NCBI RefSeq assembly: GCF_013366925.1
Contig: NZ_JAALDK010000001.1
Coordinates: forward strand, 2,363,089-2,427,088
From: Paraburkholderia youngii
GTDB lineage: Bacteria > Pseudomonadota > Gammaproteobacteria > Burkholderiales > Burkholderiaceae
Length of the DNA: 64,000 nucleotides
Reading direction: 5' to 3'
The position numbers were made by a program, and so were the translations under genes. Positions 1-10,078 of this stretch are shown in pieces. Numbering within the stretch: position 1 is the first letter of the stretch; each line of letters begins with the position of its first letter. Under the pieces are notes generated by a model. That model made no database searches. It saw only the letters and a list, made by a program, of their open reading frames with translations, and was not told where the DNA came from.

Positions 1-1008
1 CAGGAACAGCCCGGCGAGCAGACCGCCCCACGCCATCGACGCGCCGCCATGCGCGCTCAGCAACGCGCCAAGCGCAACGACGATGCCGACATACATGCCC
101 GCGACCGTGCGGCGCCGGCCCATCCGGTCCATCATGCCGGCGATCACGATCGCGCCGATGCCGCCGCCGATGTTGAACATCATCTGCACGACACCCGACT
201 GCACGCGCGTCAGACCGCGCGTCAACACGAGCGACGGCAGCCAGTTGATCAGGAAATACAGCACGATCAGCGTGCCGAGGTAGCTGATCCACAACGCGAT
301 CGTCGTGCCCGCACGCCCTTCCTGCCACAGCGCGCGCGTCACGCTGGCGGATGCATCGTGCCGCGCGCCCGTGGTTGCACGCGCCGCGACGAACTGCGCC
401 GACTCGCGCATGAACAGCGCAAGCAGCGGCAGCACCAGCAACGGCCCGAACCCGCCGACGTAGAAGATATGCCGCCAGCCCTCATCGCCCGGGCTGACGA
501 TGCCGACCACCGCCGCGAGCGCCGCGCCGAACGGCATGCCGCAATACATCGCGCCGACCGCGGTGTTGCGCTGATGCGGCGGCGCCGCTTCCGAGCACAG
601 CGCGATCAGATTCGGCATCGCCGCACCAAGACCGAGGCCGGTCAGAAAGCGCGCGGCAAGCAGGCTGTTCAGATCCCATACCTGCGCGGTCGCGAGCGAG
701 AAGAGGCCGAACAGCGCGACTGACCACATCAGCACGCGCTTGCGCCCGAGCCGGTCGGCGAGACGTCCGCCGATAGCGGCACCGGGCAGCAGCCCAAATG
801 CGCCGATGCTGAACGCCCAGCCCAGCTGCGCGACCGCGAGATGAAATTCGCGCGCCATGCGCGGTGCAGCGAGGCCGGTCGATTGCAGGTCGACGCCTTC
901 GAGCAGCGCGACGATCAGGCAGAGCCCGATCGTCAGCGCGCCGCTGGCAAAAGGTTTCGTCGACTGCGCTGTTTGCGCTGTTTGCGTTGCTTGTGTTGAC
1001 TGCCGCAT
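1..1008 (-). CDS. mhpT: MFS aromatic acid transporter MhpT-like (partial)
   Basis: Major facilitator superfamily carrier, probably a proton symporter taking up 3-(3-hydroxyphenyl)propionate or a related aromatic acid across the inner membrane. Reading the minus strand from ATG at 1008 gives 336 codons with no stop, so the C-terminus lies outside the window. The N-terminus is a short Gln/Thr-rich tail followed by hydrophobic helices, then the MFS signature loop GGRLADRLGRKR after the second helix, and further helices. It is the last visible gene of the mhpABDFE cluster, 101 bp downstream of mhpE, which matches the usual mhp order. The substrate is inferred from context only; other aromatic-acid symporters (PcaK, BenK type) share the fold. 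Confidence 0.85.
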   Translation of the reverse strand, partial: MRQSTQATQTAQTAQSTKPFASGALTIGLCLIVALLEGVDLQSTGLAAPRMAREFHLAVAQLGWAFSIGAFGLLPGAAIGGRLADRLGRKRVLMWSVALFGLFSLATAQVWDLNSLLAARFLTGLGLGAAMPNLIALCSEAAPPHQRNTAVGAMYCGMPFGAALAAVVGIVSPGDEGWRHIFYVGGFGPLLVLPLLALFMRESAQFVAARATTGARHDASASVTRALWQEGRAGTTIALWISYLGTLIVLYFLINWLPSLVLTRGLTRVQSGVVQMMFNIGGGIGAIVIAGMMDRMGRRRTVAGMYVGIVVALGALLSAHGGASMAWGGLLAGLFL

Positions 1009-1066
1009 GAATGTCTCCAATGTTGAATCAGCGTCGCTCTTGCGGCGACCTTGCTGGATGAAATGA

Positions 1067-1104
1067 ACGCTGCGCGCGCGGCATGCGGCGCCGCCGCGCA
1101 GCGT
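1067..1104. repeat. GC-rich hairpin between mhpE and mhpT
   Basis: A 10-bp perfect inverted repeat (1067-1076 with 1095-1104, ACGCTGCGCG/CGCGCAGCGT) lies in the 101-bp gap between mhpE and mhpT. No T-run follows on the minus strand, so it does not look like a full intrinsic terminator. It may stabilise the upstream message or lower transporter expression relative to the enzymes. Confidence 0.4.
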
Positions 1105-1109
1105 CTGGG

Positions 1110-2135
1110 TCATGAGGCCACTGCGTCGGATCCGCGCTTCAGATCCAGTGCGACATCGACGATCATGTCTTCCTGGCCGCCGACCATGCGGCGCTTGCCC
1201 AGCTCGACCAGAATGTCGACGGTCTTCAGACCGTACTTCTTCGCGGCCACTTCCGAATGACGCAGGAAGCTCGAATACACGCCCGCATAGCCGAGCGCGA
1301 GCGTTTCGCGGTCCACGCGCACCGGCCGGTCCTGCAGCGGACGCACGATGTCGTCGGCGGCGTCCATCAGCGTGTAGAGGTCGGTGCCGTGATTCCAGCC
1401 CATGCGCTCCGCTGCCGCGATGAACACTTCGAGCGGCGCATTGCCCGCGCCCGCGCCCATGCCCGCGAGCGATGCATCGATGCGGTCGCAGCCTTCTTCG
1501 ACCGCGACGATCGAATTCGCCACGCCGAGCGACAGGTTGTGGTGCGCGTGCATGCCCGTCTGCGTTTCGGGTTTCAGCACGGCCTTCACCGCGCGGAAGC
1601 GGTCGCGCACATCGTTCATCGTCAGTGCGCCGCCCGAATCGACTACGTAGATGCAGGTCGCGCCATAGCTCTCCATCTTCTTCGCTTCGATGGCGAGGTT
1701 CTCCGGCGTGGTCATGTGGCTCATCATCAGGAAGCCGACGGTGTCCATGCCCAGTTCGCGCGCGTATTCGATGTGCTGCTTCGAAATGTCCGCTTCCGTG
1801 CAGTGCGTCGCCACGCGCACCACGCGCGCGCCCGCGTTGTACGCAGCCTTCAGGTCGTGAATCGTGCCGATGCCGGGCAGCAGCAGCGTCGCGATCTGCG
1901 CGTGCTCGACGACATCCGCGACTGCTTCGATCCATTCGAGGTCGCTATGCGCGCCGAAGCCGTAGTTGAAGCTCGAACCTTGCAGGCCGTCGCCGTGCGC
2001 GACTTCGATGCTGTCCACCTTCGCGCGGTCCAACGCGCGTGCGATGTCCTGCACGTTCTGGATCGAGTACTGGTGACGAATCGCGTGGCTGCCGTCGCGC
2101 AGCGTCACGTCGGAGATATACAGTTTCTTGTCCAT
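1110..2135 (-). CDS. mhpE: 4-hydroxy-2-oxovalerate aldolase MhpE
   Basis: Class II pyruvate aldolase that splits 4-hydroxy-2-oxovalerate into pyruvate and acetaldehyde, the last carbon-carbon cleavage of the mhp meta pathway. The 341-residue product has the expected length and starts with the HMGL-like TIM-barrel signature [12 protein letters not shown], in which the Asp binds the divalent metal. [12 protein letters not shown] in the middle is the second conserved metal/active-site segment. The C-terminal third matches the communication domain of DmpG-type enzymes. It lies 13 bp downstream of mhpF; the two products normally form a complex that channels acetaldehyde to the dehydrogenase. ATG at 2135 is preceded by a GGAGA-type ribosome site. 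Confidence 0.95.
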   Translation of the reverse strand: MDKKLYISDVTLRDGSHAIRHQYSIQNVQDIARALDRAKVDSIEVAHGDGLQGSSFNYGFGAHSDLEWIEAVADVVEHAQIATLLLPGIGTIHDLKAAYNAGARVVRVATHCTEADISKQHIEYARELGMDTVGFLMMSHMTTPENLAIEAKKMESYGATCIYVVDSGGALTMNDVRDRFRAVKAVLKPETQTGMHAHHNLSLGVANSIVAVEEGCDRIDASLAGMGAGAGNAPLEVFIAAAERMGWNHGTDLYTLMDAADDIVRPLQDRPVRVDRETLALGYAGVYSSFLRHSEVAAKKYGLKTVDILVELGKRRMVGGQEDMIVDVALDLKRGSDAVAS

Positions 2136-2148
2136 GCGGGAAGTCTCC

Positions 2149-3099
2149 TTAAGCCTCTGATGCCTGCACGAGCGCCTGCGCCATACGCTCGGCGGTCGCG
2201 AGCGCGGCCGAAGTCATGATGTCGAGATTGCCGGCATAGGCGGGAAGGTAGTGCGCGGCGCCTTCGACCTCGATGAAGACCGACGTCTTCAGGCCGCTGA
2301 AGCGGCCGAGGCCCGGAATGTTGAGTGGCGCGTTAGCGGGAATTTCGTCGAACTGCACCTTCTGCTTCAGACGATAGCCGGGCACGTACGCCTGAACCGC
2401 GGCGGCCATCTGCTCGATCGAAGCCTCGACCTTCGCGCGATCGGCCATCTCCGACAGCGTATAGACGGTATCGCGCATCATCACCGGCGGCTCGGCCGGA
2501 TTGAGCACGATGATCGCCTTGCCCTTCACCGCGCCGCCGACCGCTTCGATCGCCTTCGACGTGGTCTCGGTGAATTCATCGATATTCGCGCGCGTGCCGG
2601 GACCGGCCGACTTGCTGCTGATCGATGCGACGATCTCCGCGTAATGCACCTTCGCCACGCGCGACACGGCCGCGACCATCGGAATGGTCGCTTGTCCGCC
2701 GCAGGTCACCATGTTCACGTTGGGCGCGCCGATATGCGCGTCGAGATTGACGACCGGCACGCAGTACGGCCCGATCGCGGCCGGCGTCAGATCGATCACG
2801 CGAATCGAAGGCTTCAGCTTTCGCAACAGCGCATCGTTCTTCACGTGCGCGCCGGCCGAGGTCGCGTCGAAAACGAAGTCGATGTCATTGAACACGGGCA
2901 GACGCGTCAGACCTTCGACGCCTTCATGCGTGGTCGCGACGCCAAGCCGCGCGGCGCGCGCGAGACCGTCCGAGTTCGGATCGATGCCGACCATTGCCGC
3001 GACTTCGAGATGCTTGCCGTGACGCAGGATCTTGATCATCAGATCGGTGCCGATATTGCCCGAGCCGATGATCGCGGCCTTGAGTTTTTCGCTTGCCAT
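2149..3099 (-). CDS. mhpF: acetaldehyde dehydrogenase (acylating) MhpF
   Basis: Converts acetaldehyde released by MhpE to acetyl-CoA using NAD+ and CoA. The 316-residue product begins [20 protein letters not shown], with the Rossmann GSGNIG near residue 12, and carries the conserved Cys motif [10 protein letters not shown] that provides the catalytic thiol. The open frame extends upstream to 3324, but the additional residues are low-complexity antisense-like sequence and ATG at 3099 gives the normal family N-terminus, so that start was chosen. The gene is 35 bp after mhpD and 13 bp before mhpE, consistent with co-transcription and with the MhpE-MhpF complex. Confidence 0.95.
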   Translation of the reverse strand: MASEKLKAAIIGSGNIGTDLMIKILRHGKHLEVAAMVGIDPNSDGLARAARLGVATTHEGVEGLTRLPVFNDIDFVFDATSAGAHVKNDALLRKLKPSIRVIDLTPAAIGPYCVPVVNLDAHIGAPNVNMVTCGGQATIPMVAAVSRVAKVHYAEIVASISSKSAGPGTRANIDEFTETTSKAIEAVGGAVKGKAIIVLNPAEPPVMMRDTVYTLSEMADRAKVEASIEQMAAAVQAYVPGYRLKQKVQFDEIPANAPLNIPGLGRFSGLKTSVFIEVEGAAHYLPAYAGNLDIMTSAALATAERMAQALVQASEA

Positions 3100-3134
3100 A
3101 TGAGTTCCCAATCGATTGCTTGCGAGTGCTTGCT

Positions 3135-3944
3135 TTATGCGGAGAAAGTCGCGCGGACGCTGCCGAGACCGTCGATCTGCGCGCTGAAGGTGCCCGGCTG
3201 CCTGACCGCGACCATCGGGCCCAATGCGCCCGTCATCAGCACGTCGCCGGCACGCAGCGGCGTGCCGAGCCGGACCATCCGATCCGCGAGCCAGGCAGCG
3301 GCATTCAGCGGATTGCCGAGACACGCAGCGCCATTGCCGCGCGACAGGACTTCGGCATCGTTCGACAGCGTCATCGCGCAGGCCGCGAGATCGACATCGC
3401 GCAGCAGCACCGGGCGGCTGCCGAGCACGAAGCGCGCGCTCGACGCGTTGTCCGCGACCGTATCGACGAAGCGGATGTTCCAGCCCTCGATGCGGCTGTC
3501 CACCACTTCGATCGCCGCGACCGCATACGCGGTTGCGCGCATCAGATCGGCATACGTGTGGCGCTCGTGCAGCAGATCGTGTTCGAGCACGAGCGCGATC
3601 TCCGCCTCGACCTTCGGCTGGATCAGCTCGCCGAGCGGAATCGGCTGGCTGTCGCCATACGCCATCGATGCGAACAGCGCGCCGAAGTCAGGTTGATCGA
3701 CACCGAGTTGGCGCTGCACGGCCGCCGACGTGAGTCCGATCTTGCGGCCGACGATGCGTTCGCCCGCCGCGACGCGCGCGGCCACGTTGGCCTGCTGCAC
3801 CGCGTACGCGAGCTGCTCGGCGTCGGCGAGGTTCGGCAGTTCGGTGAAACGCGCGTCGTCGCGCAGCGGCGCGATGGTCACGCGCGTACGTTCCGATTCG
3901 CGCAGGCGCAGGGCCAACGCGTCGATGTTGCTTTGAGTGTTCAT
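3135..3944 (-). CDS. mhpD: 2-keto-4-pentenoate hydratase MhpD
   Basis: Adds water to 2-hydroxypenta-2,4-dienoate to give 4-hydroxy-2-oxovalerate, the step before MhpE. The 269-residue product has the fumarylacetoacetate hydrolase-like fold, with the family segments GRKIGLTS, the EAEIALVLE metal-binding stretch and VLMTGALGP near the C-terminus. ATG at 3944 follows mhpB by only 18 bp. In enterobacterial clusters mhpC sits between these two genes; here there is no room for it. Confidence 0.93.
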   Translation of the reverse strand: MNTQSNIDALALRLRESERTRVTIAPLRDDARFTELPNLADAEQLAYAVQQANVAARVAAGERIVGRKIGLTSAAVQRQLGVDQPDFGALFASMAYGDSQPIPLGELIQPKVEAEIALVLEHDLLHERHTYADLMRATAYAVAAIEVVDSRIEGWNIRFVDTVADNASSARFVLGSRPVLLRDVDLAACAMTLSNDAEVLSRGNGAACLGNPLNAAAWLADRMVRLGTPLRAGDVLMTGALGPMVAVRQPGTFSAQIDGLGSVRATFSA

Positions 3945-3962
3945 AGGGGATTCCAGATTCGG

Positions 3963-4913
3963 TTAAACGTGGGCAGTCACGGGCCGCGCGTGCATCGCGC
4001 CGAAGCCCGCGATCCATTCGGGGATCGGACGGTAGTAATCGAGCGACGCGCGATACGGGCCGCTCGCGTTCAGCGCGCCGAACGCGGCGATCCACGTGCG
4101 GATTTCGTGCGCGGACTTGCCGCCATCGCGCGTGATTGCGTTGTTGGTCAGGCCGTCGAGCGCGGTGAGCTCGCCGTCTTCGAGCAGCTTCAGGAACGCG
4201 CGATCCCATTCGGGATTGAGCGGATGCAGATGGCTGTCGCCCGCGGTGAACGCGCGCGCAGCCGCAATCGTGCGTGCCTGCCGCGCCGCGCGCGACTCGG
4301 CCGACGGATTGCGGCCCGCGATCAGACGCTCGGCGACTTCCTCGCTCGCGCCCGCGAGTTCCGGCACCGGCGGCTCATGCGAGATGCCGCCCGAGCCGAT
4401 CACGAGCACGCGCTGATTCGAGCGTGCGAGCGCGCGGCCCAACGCATCGCCGAGCAGACGCGCGCGGCGGCATGAAGCCATCGGCGCGGCCACCGAATTG
4501 ATGAACACCGGCACGACCGGATATCGATCGAGTCCGCCGGTCAGAATCTCCAGCGCTTGCGCGCAACCGTGATCGACCTGCATGCGGTAGGAGACCGCGA
4601 CGTCGACGTCGCTCGCGAGCACCGCTTCGGCCAGTTCGAGCGCCGTATCGGCGGGCACGTTCAGCGGACCGGCGAGGCTTTTGAAGTCGCCGATCGCGCT
4701 CGCCGATGCGCCGATGCAGAACGGCGGCATCACGTCATAGAAGAAACCGTTGTAATGATCGGGCGCGAACACGACGACCAGTTGGGGATCGAACTCGACG
4801 ACGCGCGCACGCGCCGCCGCATGCACACGCTCGACTTCGGCGACGACTTCGGGCGCGGGATCGTAATAGCCGTGCAACGGCGTGTGCGATAGGCATTCGA
4901 GCAGCATCGGCAT
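3963..4913 (-). CDS. mhpB: 3-carboxyethylcatechol 2,3-dioxygenase MhpB
   Basis: Class III (LigB-type) extradiol dioxygenase that opens the ring of 2,3-dihydroxyphenylpropionate using non-haem Fe(II). Start at ATG 4913 gives 316 residues beginning MPMLLECLSHTPLHGYYDP, matching the usual N-terminus with the conserved SHTPL His. A longer reading to 5003 would only add sequence overlapping mhpA. The motif VFAPDHYNGFFYD and the segment SGGISHEPPVPE are family hallmarks. The mhpA stop is one base upstream of this start, so translation is probably coupled. Confidence 0.95.
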   Translation of the reverse strand: MPMLLECLSHTPLHGYYDPAPEVVAEVERVHAAARARVVEFDPQLVVVFAPDHYNGFFYDVMPPFCIGASASAIGDFKSLAGPLNVPADTALELAEAVLASDVDVAVSYRMQVDHGCAQALEILTGGLDRYPVVPVFINSVAAPMASCRRARLLGDALGRALARSNQRVLVIGSGGISHEPPVPELAGASEEVAERLIAGRNPSAESRAARQARTIAAARAFTAGDSHLHPLNPEWDRAFLKLLEDGELTALDGLTNNAITRDGGKSAHEIRTWIAAFGALNASGPYRASLDYYRPIPEWIAGFGAMHARPVTAHV

Positions 4914-4914
4914 A

Positions 4915-6777
4915 TCAGGCTCCGGCGCTTGCAGCGGTTGCGAGAGTGGCAACGGCGTCGCGCGCGAACGCCGCTTCGTTGCCGGCATTCGCCACATCCG
5001 CACGCGTTGCCGCGTCGAGTTGCAGCTTCCGCGCGAGTTCGACGACCAGTTGCGACACTTGCTGCGGCGAGCCCATGCCCGCGACGAAACGATCCGGACG
5101 CAACAGCACGACCGACTCCGGCACTCGCGTGAACCAGTCCTTCAGCCGCGTATTCACATCGCCGATAGCGATCACGCCGTCTGGCACGTCGTCATGAAAA
5201 GACAGTTGCGTGTCCGGCTTGGCGACCACGAAGCAGCCGCCGAGCCGCTGCCAGATCGCGCGCGCTTCCTCCGACAAACCGAAGGTCGGTTCCGCGCCCC
5301 AGCCGACGATCGCGAAGCGGTTGCCGAGCACATCGTCGAGTCGCACGATCTCGCCGCTCGCCGTACGCACGCGCGGCTGAATGAACATGCGGCCGACCGG
5401 CGAATGACAATGCGGGTCGCGTCCATACACGAGACGGCCGAGGCGCGACTCGCGCTTCTCGCTCATCAGACCGAGCAGGCGGCCTGGCGCCGAATGGCCC
5501 GAGCGTTCGAGCACGCGCGCGAGCCAGCCGCGCTTGCGCGGCGTGTGCGCGAGCAACACGACGCCGCTTTCATAGCGCGGCATCGGCTTGAAACGCATTT
5601 CGACGAAGTAGCGCTTGACCGCCGGAAACCAGTTGAACGTACGCACGAACGCGTCGCGGAACTTGATGCCGAAGCGGCTCGTCGGCGCGAAAATGTCGCC
5701 CGCCACTTCGGAGAGGTGGATCATCGAGCGCGCATGCGAACGGCGCTCGGCGGTATAGGTATCGAGCAGCGCATCGCCGGCGACTCCCTTGACCACCATC
5801 GCGAGTTTCCAGCCGAGGTTGCTAGCGTCGCGAATGCCGCTGTTGTAGCCCTGGCCCTGCCATACCGGCATGATGTGCGCGGCGTCGCCGGCGAGCAGCA
5901 CGCGGTTCACGCGAAAGCTGCTCGCAAGGCGCGCGTTGTGCGTATAGACGCGCTTGCGGATGTAGTCGACCTTGTCCGGCTCGGCGACGACCTTGCGGAT
6001 CAGCGCGGCCATGTTCTCCGGCTTCGACAGCTCTTCCTCGGTCTCACCGGGCATCACCATGAATTCGAAGCGACGAATGCCGTGCGGCAGCGCGGCCGAC
6101 ACATACGGGCGTCGTGGATCGCAGTGCATGTACACGTGCGGCGAGCCGATCGGGTCGTTGCGCACATCGACGACGATCCACTGATTCGGTTTCGTGCGGC
6201 CCTCGAACGGCACGTCGAGCGTGCGGCGCACGAAGCTGTTGCCGCCGTCCGCGCCGACCATGTACGACGCGCGGATCGTGCGGCGGCCGCTCTGCGCGTG
6301 TTCCGCTTCGATCGTCACGCCGCTGCCGTCCTGCGTGAACGAGTTGACGGTGTGGCCGAACAGCACCTCGACGTGCGGGAAGCGTTGCAGGCCGTCGTAC
6401 AGCACGCGATCGGCCAGCGGCTGAATGAACGCGTTGCGGCGCGACCAGCCGAATTCGTCGGTGCGCGGTTCGATCGATGCGAAGCAGTGACCGTTGCGGG
6501 TGACGAAGCGCATCCAGTGATCGGGAGTCGTGTGCGGCAGCAACGCATCGGCGAGGCCGACGGACTGGAACACGCGCAGTGCTTCGTCATCGAGGCCAAT
6601 CGCGCGCGGATAGTCAATGATCTTCTCGAGCTTTTCGATCAGCACGACGCGTACGCCCTGCAGGCCGAGATAGTTGGCGATCATCAAACCGACCGGGCCG
6701 GCGCCGATGATCGCGACGTCGGTGGTGACGGTTCCGCTGTGGCCTTGCGCGGCCACCGGGTCGAGCGGTTGGGGCAT
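4915..6777 (-). CDS. mhpA: 3-(3-hydroxyphenyl)propionate hydroxylase MhpA
   Basis: FAD-dependent aromatic hydroxylase that starts the pathway by ortho-hydroxylating 3-(3-hydroxyphenyl)propionate with NADH and oxygen. The 620-residue product has the dinucleotide fold [18 protein letters not shown] near the N-terminus, the DGGNSFVRR segment and the second FAD motif [17 protein letters not shown], followed by a C-terminal thioredoxin-like domain as in the PheA/MhpA group. ATG at 6777 has GGAGA five bases upstream; the frame runs to 6822 but the extra 15 residues look non-coding. It is the first gene of the minus-strand operon, divergent from mhpR, and its promoter must lie in the 220-bp gap up to 6997. 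Confidence 0.95.
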   Translation of the reverse strand: MPQPLDPVAAQGHSGTVTTDVAIIGAGPVGLMIANYLGLQGVRVVLIEKLEKIIDYPRAIGLDDEALRVFQSVGLADALLPHTTPDHWMRFVTRNGHCFASIEPRTDEFGWSRRNAFIQPLADRVLYDGLQRFPHVEVLFGHTVNSFTQDGSGVTIEAEHAQSGRRTIRASYMVGADGGNSFVRRTLDVPFEGRTKPNQWIVVDVRNDPIGSPHVYMHCDPRRPYVSAALPHGIRRFEFMVMPGETEEELSKPENMAALIRKVVAEPDKVDYIRKRVYTHNARLASSFRVNRVLLAGDAAHIMPVWQGQGYNSGIRDASNLGWKLAMVVKGVAGDALLDTYTAERRSHARSMIHLSEVAGDIFAPTSRFGIKFRDAFVRTFNWFPAVKRYFVEMRFKPMPRYESGVVLLAHTPRKRGWLARVLERSGHSAPGRLLGLMSEKRESRLGRLVYGRDPHCHSPVGRMFIQPRVRTASGEIVRLDDVLGNRFAIVGWGAEPTFGLSEEARAIWQRLGGCFVVAKPDTQLSFHDDVPDGVIAIGDVNTRLKDWFTRVPESVVLLRPDRFVAGMGSPQQVSQLVVELARKLQLDAATRADVANAGNEAAFARDAVATLATAASAGA

Positions 6778-6954
6778 GTTGTCTCCGTATATCGACCGGA
6801 TTGACCGGGTCGAGCTATTCACGGAGCGCGGCGGCGGGAACCAGCGCTAGCCACGGCGAAAATCGCCTGCGGGCAACTGCTCGCGTCTCCATGAAATCGT
6901 TGATTTGTTGGCAGTCTAGGACCGGCCACCTGCCCGCTCAACAAAATCTGGAAA

Positions 6955-6973
6955 ATGTGCATAGAATGCACAT
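6955..6973. promoter_or_regulatory. probable MhpR operator palindrome
   Basis: A perfect inverted repeat, ATGTGCAT-AGA-ATGCACAT, lies in the mhpA/mhpR intergenic region, 25 bp before the mhpR start codon. IclR-family activators bind short palindromes of this size, and the core resembles the TGCAC-type 17-bp palindrome known for E. coli MhpR (recalled, not checked). It could activate mhpA and repress mhpR. Assignment is by position and symmetry only. Confidence 0.7.
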
Positions 6974-6997
6974 AGCTGATTTAATTGAGGTTTTTAA

Positions 6998-7837
6998 GTG
7001 ACCAAATACACGAATGTGCGAGGTCTGTCGCGCGGCTTGCAGGTGCTGCAAGCACTCAACTCGATGGACAGCGGCCGCGCGACGAGCCAGCAGATCAGCG
7101 AGCTGACCGGCCTGCATCGCACCACCGCGCGGCGGCTTCTGGAGACGTTGATGGAAGAAGGATTCGTGCGGCGCAGCGCGTCGGACGACAGCTTCCGGCT
7201 CACGCTGAAAGTGCGCGCGCTGAGCGAAGGCTTCACGGATGACGAACGCATCGCGACCATCGCGCCGCCGGTCATGGGGCGTCTGCTGCAACGTGTTGCG
7301 TGGCCGTCCGATCTGACCACGCCCGACGGCGACGCGATGATCATCCGCGAGACCACGCACCGCTTCAGTACGCTGTCGTTTCATCGCGCGATGGTCGGCC
7401 GCCGTTTGCCGATGCTGCTGACCGCGGCGGGCCGCGCGTACTTCGCGATGTGCCCCGATGAAGAGCGCGAGGACATTCTCGATCTGCTGCGCGCGGGCGC
7501 GGGCGGCGAGGAGCAGAAGGCGCTCGCGTCGAACGACGCGTTGATCCACAGTCTCGTGAGACGCGTGCGCGCGGATGGGTTCGGTTCGAATCACGGCGAC
7601 TGGGCGGACCAGGGGAAGATCGGCGCGGTCGCCGTCGCGATCGTGTTCGAGGAACGAGTGCTCGCGAGCTTGAACGTGGTGTTTCTGTCGCGCGCGGTGT
7701 CGCTTGCGGAAGCGAAGCGGCGCTATGTGCCCGAGTTGCAGACGGCTGCGCGTGAGATGGTCGAGGAACTCGCGGCGCAGAGCAGCGCTAACAGCGGAGC
7801 GGGTAAAACGCGTACGGGGCGCGAGCGCAACTCGTGA
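6998..7837 (+). CDS. mhpR: IclR-family transcriptional activator MhpR
   Basis: DNA-binding regulator of the divergent mhp operon. The 279-residue product starts with a winged-helix domain (residues about 8-70: LSRGLQVLQALN, TTARRLLETLMEEGFVRR) and continues with the IclR effector-binding domain (about 85-260), with the conserved GRRLPMLLTAAGRAYFA stretch. The start is GTG at 6998, preceded by an A/T-rich leader and a weak GAGG ribosome site; no better ATG lies nearby. The expected inducer is the hydroxyphenylpropionate substrate, inferred from neighbourhood. Confidence 0.9.
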   Translation: MTKYTNVRGLSRGLQVLQALNSMDSGRATSQQISELTGLHRTTARRLLETLMEEGFVRRSASDDSFRLTLKVRALSEGFTDDERIATIAPPVMGRLLQRVAWPSDLTTPDGDAMIIRETTHRFSTLSFHRAMVGRRLPMLLTAAGRAYFAMCPDEEREDILDLLRAGAGGEEQKALASNDALIHSLVRRVRADGFGSNHGDWADQGKIGAVAVAIVFEERVLASLNVVFLSRAVSLAEAKRRYVPELQTAAREMVEELAAQSSANSGAGKTRTGRERNS

Positions 7838-7918
7838 GGCCGCTTTCGAAACCTTATTAAAATCGTCCGCCTGGCACCTCGGAACCGCGTGCAAACGCGC
7901 TCCTATCGTGCGGTCATC

Positions 7919-8614
7919 TCAGGCAGACGCAAATGCCTCGTGCGGTTCTTCTTCGCGCAAGATATAGCCGAGTCCGCGCAAGGTCATGATCTTCGCGGTC
8001 GATGCCGCGAGATGCTTGCGCAGCCGGTGAATATAGATATCGATCGCGTCGGCGCTCGGCTCCTCGTCGAGCGTGAAGATCTTGTCCATCAGCGTGGCTT
8101 TGGAGACGGTCTTGCCCTGCTTCAGTATCAGCGCTTCGAGGATCGCGTGTTCGCGGCGGCGCAACGGCAGGCGTTCGTCCCGCAGCACGAATTCGCGGGA
8201 ATCGAACAGATAACGCAGATTGCCGCATTCGGTCGACTGCCCTCTGTCTCCCGCGGCCTGACGGCGAATCAGCGCCTTGATGCGCGCCACCAGTTCGCGC
8301 GCATCGAAGGGCTTGACCACATAGTCGTCCGCACCGGCCGAAAAGCAGGCCACCTTGTCGTCGGTCGAGCCATTCGCGGTCAGCATCAGCACCGGCACGT
8401 TGTCGCGCTTGCGGCGCAACCTCGCGAGCACCTCCTTGCCGCTCATGCCGGGCAGGCGCAGATCGAGCAGCACCGCGTCATAGCATTGCAGACCGAGCAG
8501 CGTCTCCGCGCATTCGCCGTTTTGCGCCCAGTCGATCGCGAATTGCTCGACTTGCATCAGGTTCATCACCCAGCGCGCAAGGTCCGCGTCGTCTTCCACG
8601 AGCAGCAGTTTCAT
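7919..8614 (-). CDS. OmpR-family response regulator (TctD/QseB-like), copy 1
   Basis: Transcriptional response regulator of 231 residues. The receiver has the acidic pair at residues 8-9, phospho-acceptor Asp51 in LLDLRLPG and the conserved KPF Lys near 100. The C-terminal winged helix (about 130-225) ends in the typical IYIHRLRKHL...LRGLGYIL. ATG at 8614 follows GAGAGGA. It is the last gene of a minus-strand operon of binding protein, histidine kinase and regulator, 31 bp after the kinase. Close in sequence to the second regulator at 12634. Target genes are unknown; the adjacent transporter operon is the obvious candidate. Confidence 0.9.
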   Translation of the reverse strand: MKLLLVEDDADLARWVMNLMQVEQFAIDWAQNGECAETLLGLQCYDAVLLDLRLPGMSGKEVLARLRRKRDNVPVLMLTANGSTDDKVACFSAGADDYVVKPFDARELVARIKALIRRQAAGDRGQSTECGNLRYLFDSREFVLRDERLPLRRREHAILEALILKQGKTVSKATLMDKIFTLDEEPSADAIDIYIHRLRKHLAASTAKIMTLRGLGYILREEEPHEAFASA

Positions 8615-8645
8615 CGTTGTCCTCTCATTGGTGAGTCGCGCGACG

Positions 8646-10028
8646 TCAAGTTGCGCCGAGCCATAAGCGCATCTCGACCGTCGCAACGAGGCCCGCGCCG
8701 CCTGCGTTCGATTCGAGCGTCACGCTGCCGCCCTGGCGATGCGCAATCTCGCGCACGATCGGCAAGCCGAGACCAGTCCCTTCCGCGTGACTCGACGCGC
8801 GATAGAAGCGCTCGAACACTCGCTCGCGCGCATCGGCCTTGATGCCGGGCCCGTTGTCGATTACACGCACGATCGCCATGCCCTCGCGCCGCTGCGTCTG
8901 CACCGTGACACGCCCGCCCGCCTGCGTATAGCGCAGCGCGTTGTCGACCAGATTGGTCACGAGGGCCGCGGTCAATGCTTCGTCACCGGTCACGTACAGG
9001 CCGTCTTCCAGCTCCGCGCCCAGATCGATCTCTCGCGACTGCGCAAACGCGATCAACTCCTCGAGCACGCCCGCGATCAACGCGCTCAGATCGATCCGCT
9101 CCGGCACGTTCAGCGGCGCGGCCGAGTCGGCCTGCGCCAGCAGCAACAGCTTGTTGGTCAACGTGGTCAGCTTGCGGCTGCTCTTGTGCATGCCCGCGAG
9201 CGCTTCGTCGAGCGGGGCGTCGCGGCTATCGCGTTGCCGCGCAAACTGGATCTGCGCGGCCAGCAGCGCGAGCGGCGTGCGCAACTGATGCGCTGCATCG
9301 GAGATGAATTGACGCTGCGTCGCGGCCTGCTGGCCCATTCGCGCGATGCACTGGTTGATCGCCTCGACGATCGGCCTTAGCTCGACGTGCAGACGCGCGA
9401 CGCGAATCGGTTCGAGTTGCGACGCATTGCGATCGGCAACGTCGTCCTTCACCTTCATCAGCGGCAGCAGTTCGAAGGTCAGGCCGAGGTAGACGAACAC
9501 CATCGCCAGCACCAGCGTCAGAACTTCGCCGGACAATTGCGGCCGCAGCAGACGCCACACCATCGCGTCGCGCGAGCCCTCCGTCTTCGCGACCGCGACG
9601 ATCACTTCCTCGGTGTGTCCCGAGTCGTAAAGCTGCCGCGCGTAGGCGACCGCGCGCGCCGCGCGGCCGTCGGCGAAATGGGTGGAATAAAGCGTTGGCT
9701 TGTCGCTCACATGCGGCGGCAGCGGCAACTCGGGGATGCCCGCGAGCAAACGATGGCCGCCCGCCTCGACGCGATAGAAAACCGTGTCCTGTTCCGGCGA
9801 TTCGAAGAGTTCCAGCGCGGCCGGCGGAATCTGGATCGACACCGAACCGTTGTCCCAGTCGATATCCTCGCCGATGATCCGCATCGACGACAGCAGCGCA
9901 TTGTCCTGCACCAGGTCCGCGGTGTTCTGCGCGAACCGGTATGAAATGACGACTGAAATGGAGACGAATGCCGCCAGCGGCAACAGCAGCCACCACAACA
10001 AGCGTCCGCGCAAACTGCCTGAAAACAC
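8646..10028 (-). CDS. TctE-like sensor histidine kinase, copy 1
   Basis: Inner-membrane sensor kinase of 460 residues. Transmembrane segments at about 9-30 and 167-187 flank a periplasmic domain of the TctE N-terminal (2CSK_N) type. The dimerisation/phosphoacceptor motif SDAAHQLRTPLALL has His247, followed by the ATPase domain with DNALRYT (N box), VIDNGPGI (G1) and GTGLGLPIV (G2). It sits 50 bp after a substrate-binding protein gene, so the binding protein may present ligand to the periplasmic domain, as proposed for other binding-protein-coupled kinases. Ligand unknown. Confidence 0.9.
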   Translation of the reverse strand: MFSGSLRGRLLWWLLLPLAAFVSISVVISYRFAQNTADLVQDNALLSSMRIIGEDIDWDNGSVSIQIPPAALELFESPEQDTVFYRVEAGGHRLLAGIPELPLPPHVSDKPTLYSTHFADGRAARAVAYARQLYDSGHTEEVIVAVAKTEGSRDAMVWRLLRPQLSGEVLTLVLAMVFVYLGLTFELLPLMKVKDDVADRNASQLEPIRVARLHVELRPIVEAINQCIARMGQQAATQRQFISDAAHQLRTPLALLAAQIQFARQRDSRDAPLDEALAGMHKSSRKLTTLTNKLLLLAQADSAAPLNVPERIDLSALIAGVLEELIAFAQSREIDLGAELEDGLYVTGDEALTAALVTNLVDNALRYTQAGGRVTVQTQRREGMAIVRVIDNGPGIKADARERVFERFYRASSHAEGTGLGLPIVREIAHRQGGSVTLESNAGGAGLVATVEMRLWLGAT

Positions 10029-10078
10029 GATGTGCCGATCCTCTTGTGCTCGATGCGACCCACGCGGTCAGCCCGCTT

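Noticed and set aside
2149..3324. A 391-residue version of MhpF
   Set aside because: The additional 75 residues precede the standard family N-terminus, overlap mhpD and lack a ribosome site.
4882..6804. A 640-codon plus-strand open frame opposite mhpA
   Set aside because: It is the antisense shadow of mhpA, which has clear FAD motifs; the frame has biased composition and no ribosome site.
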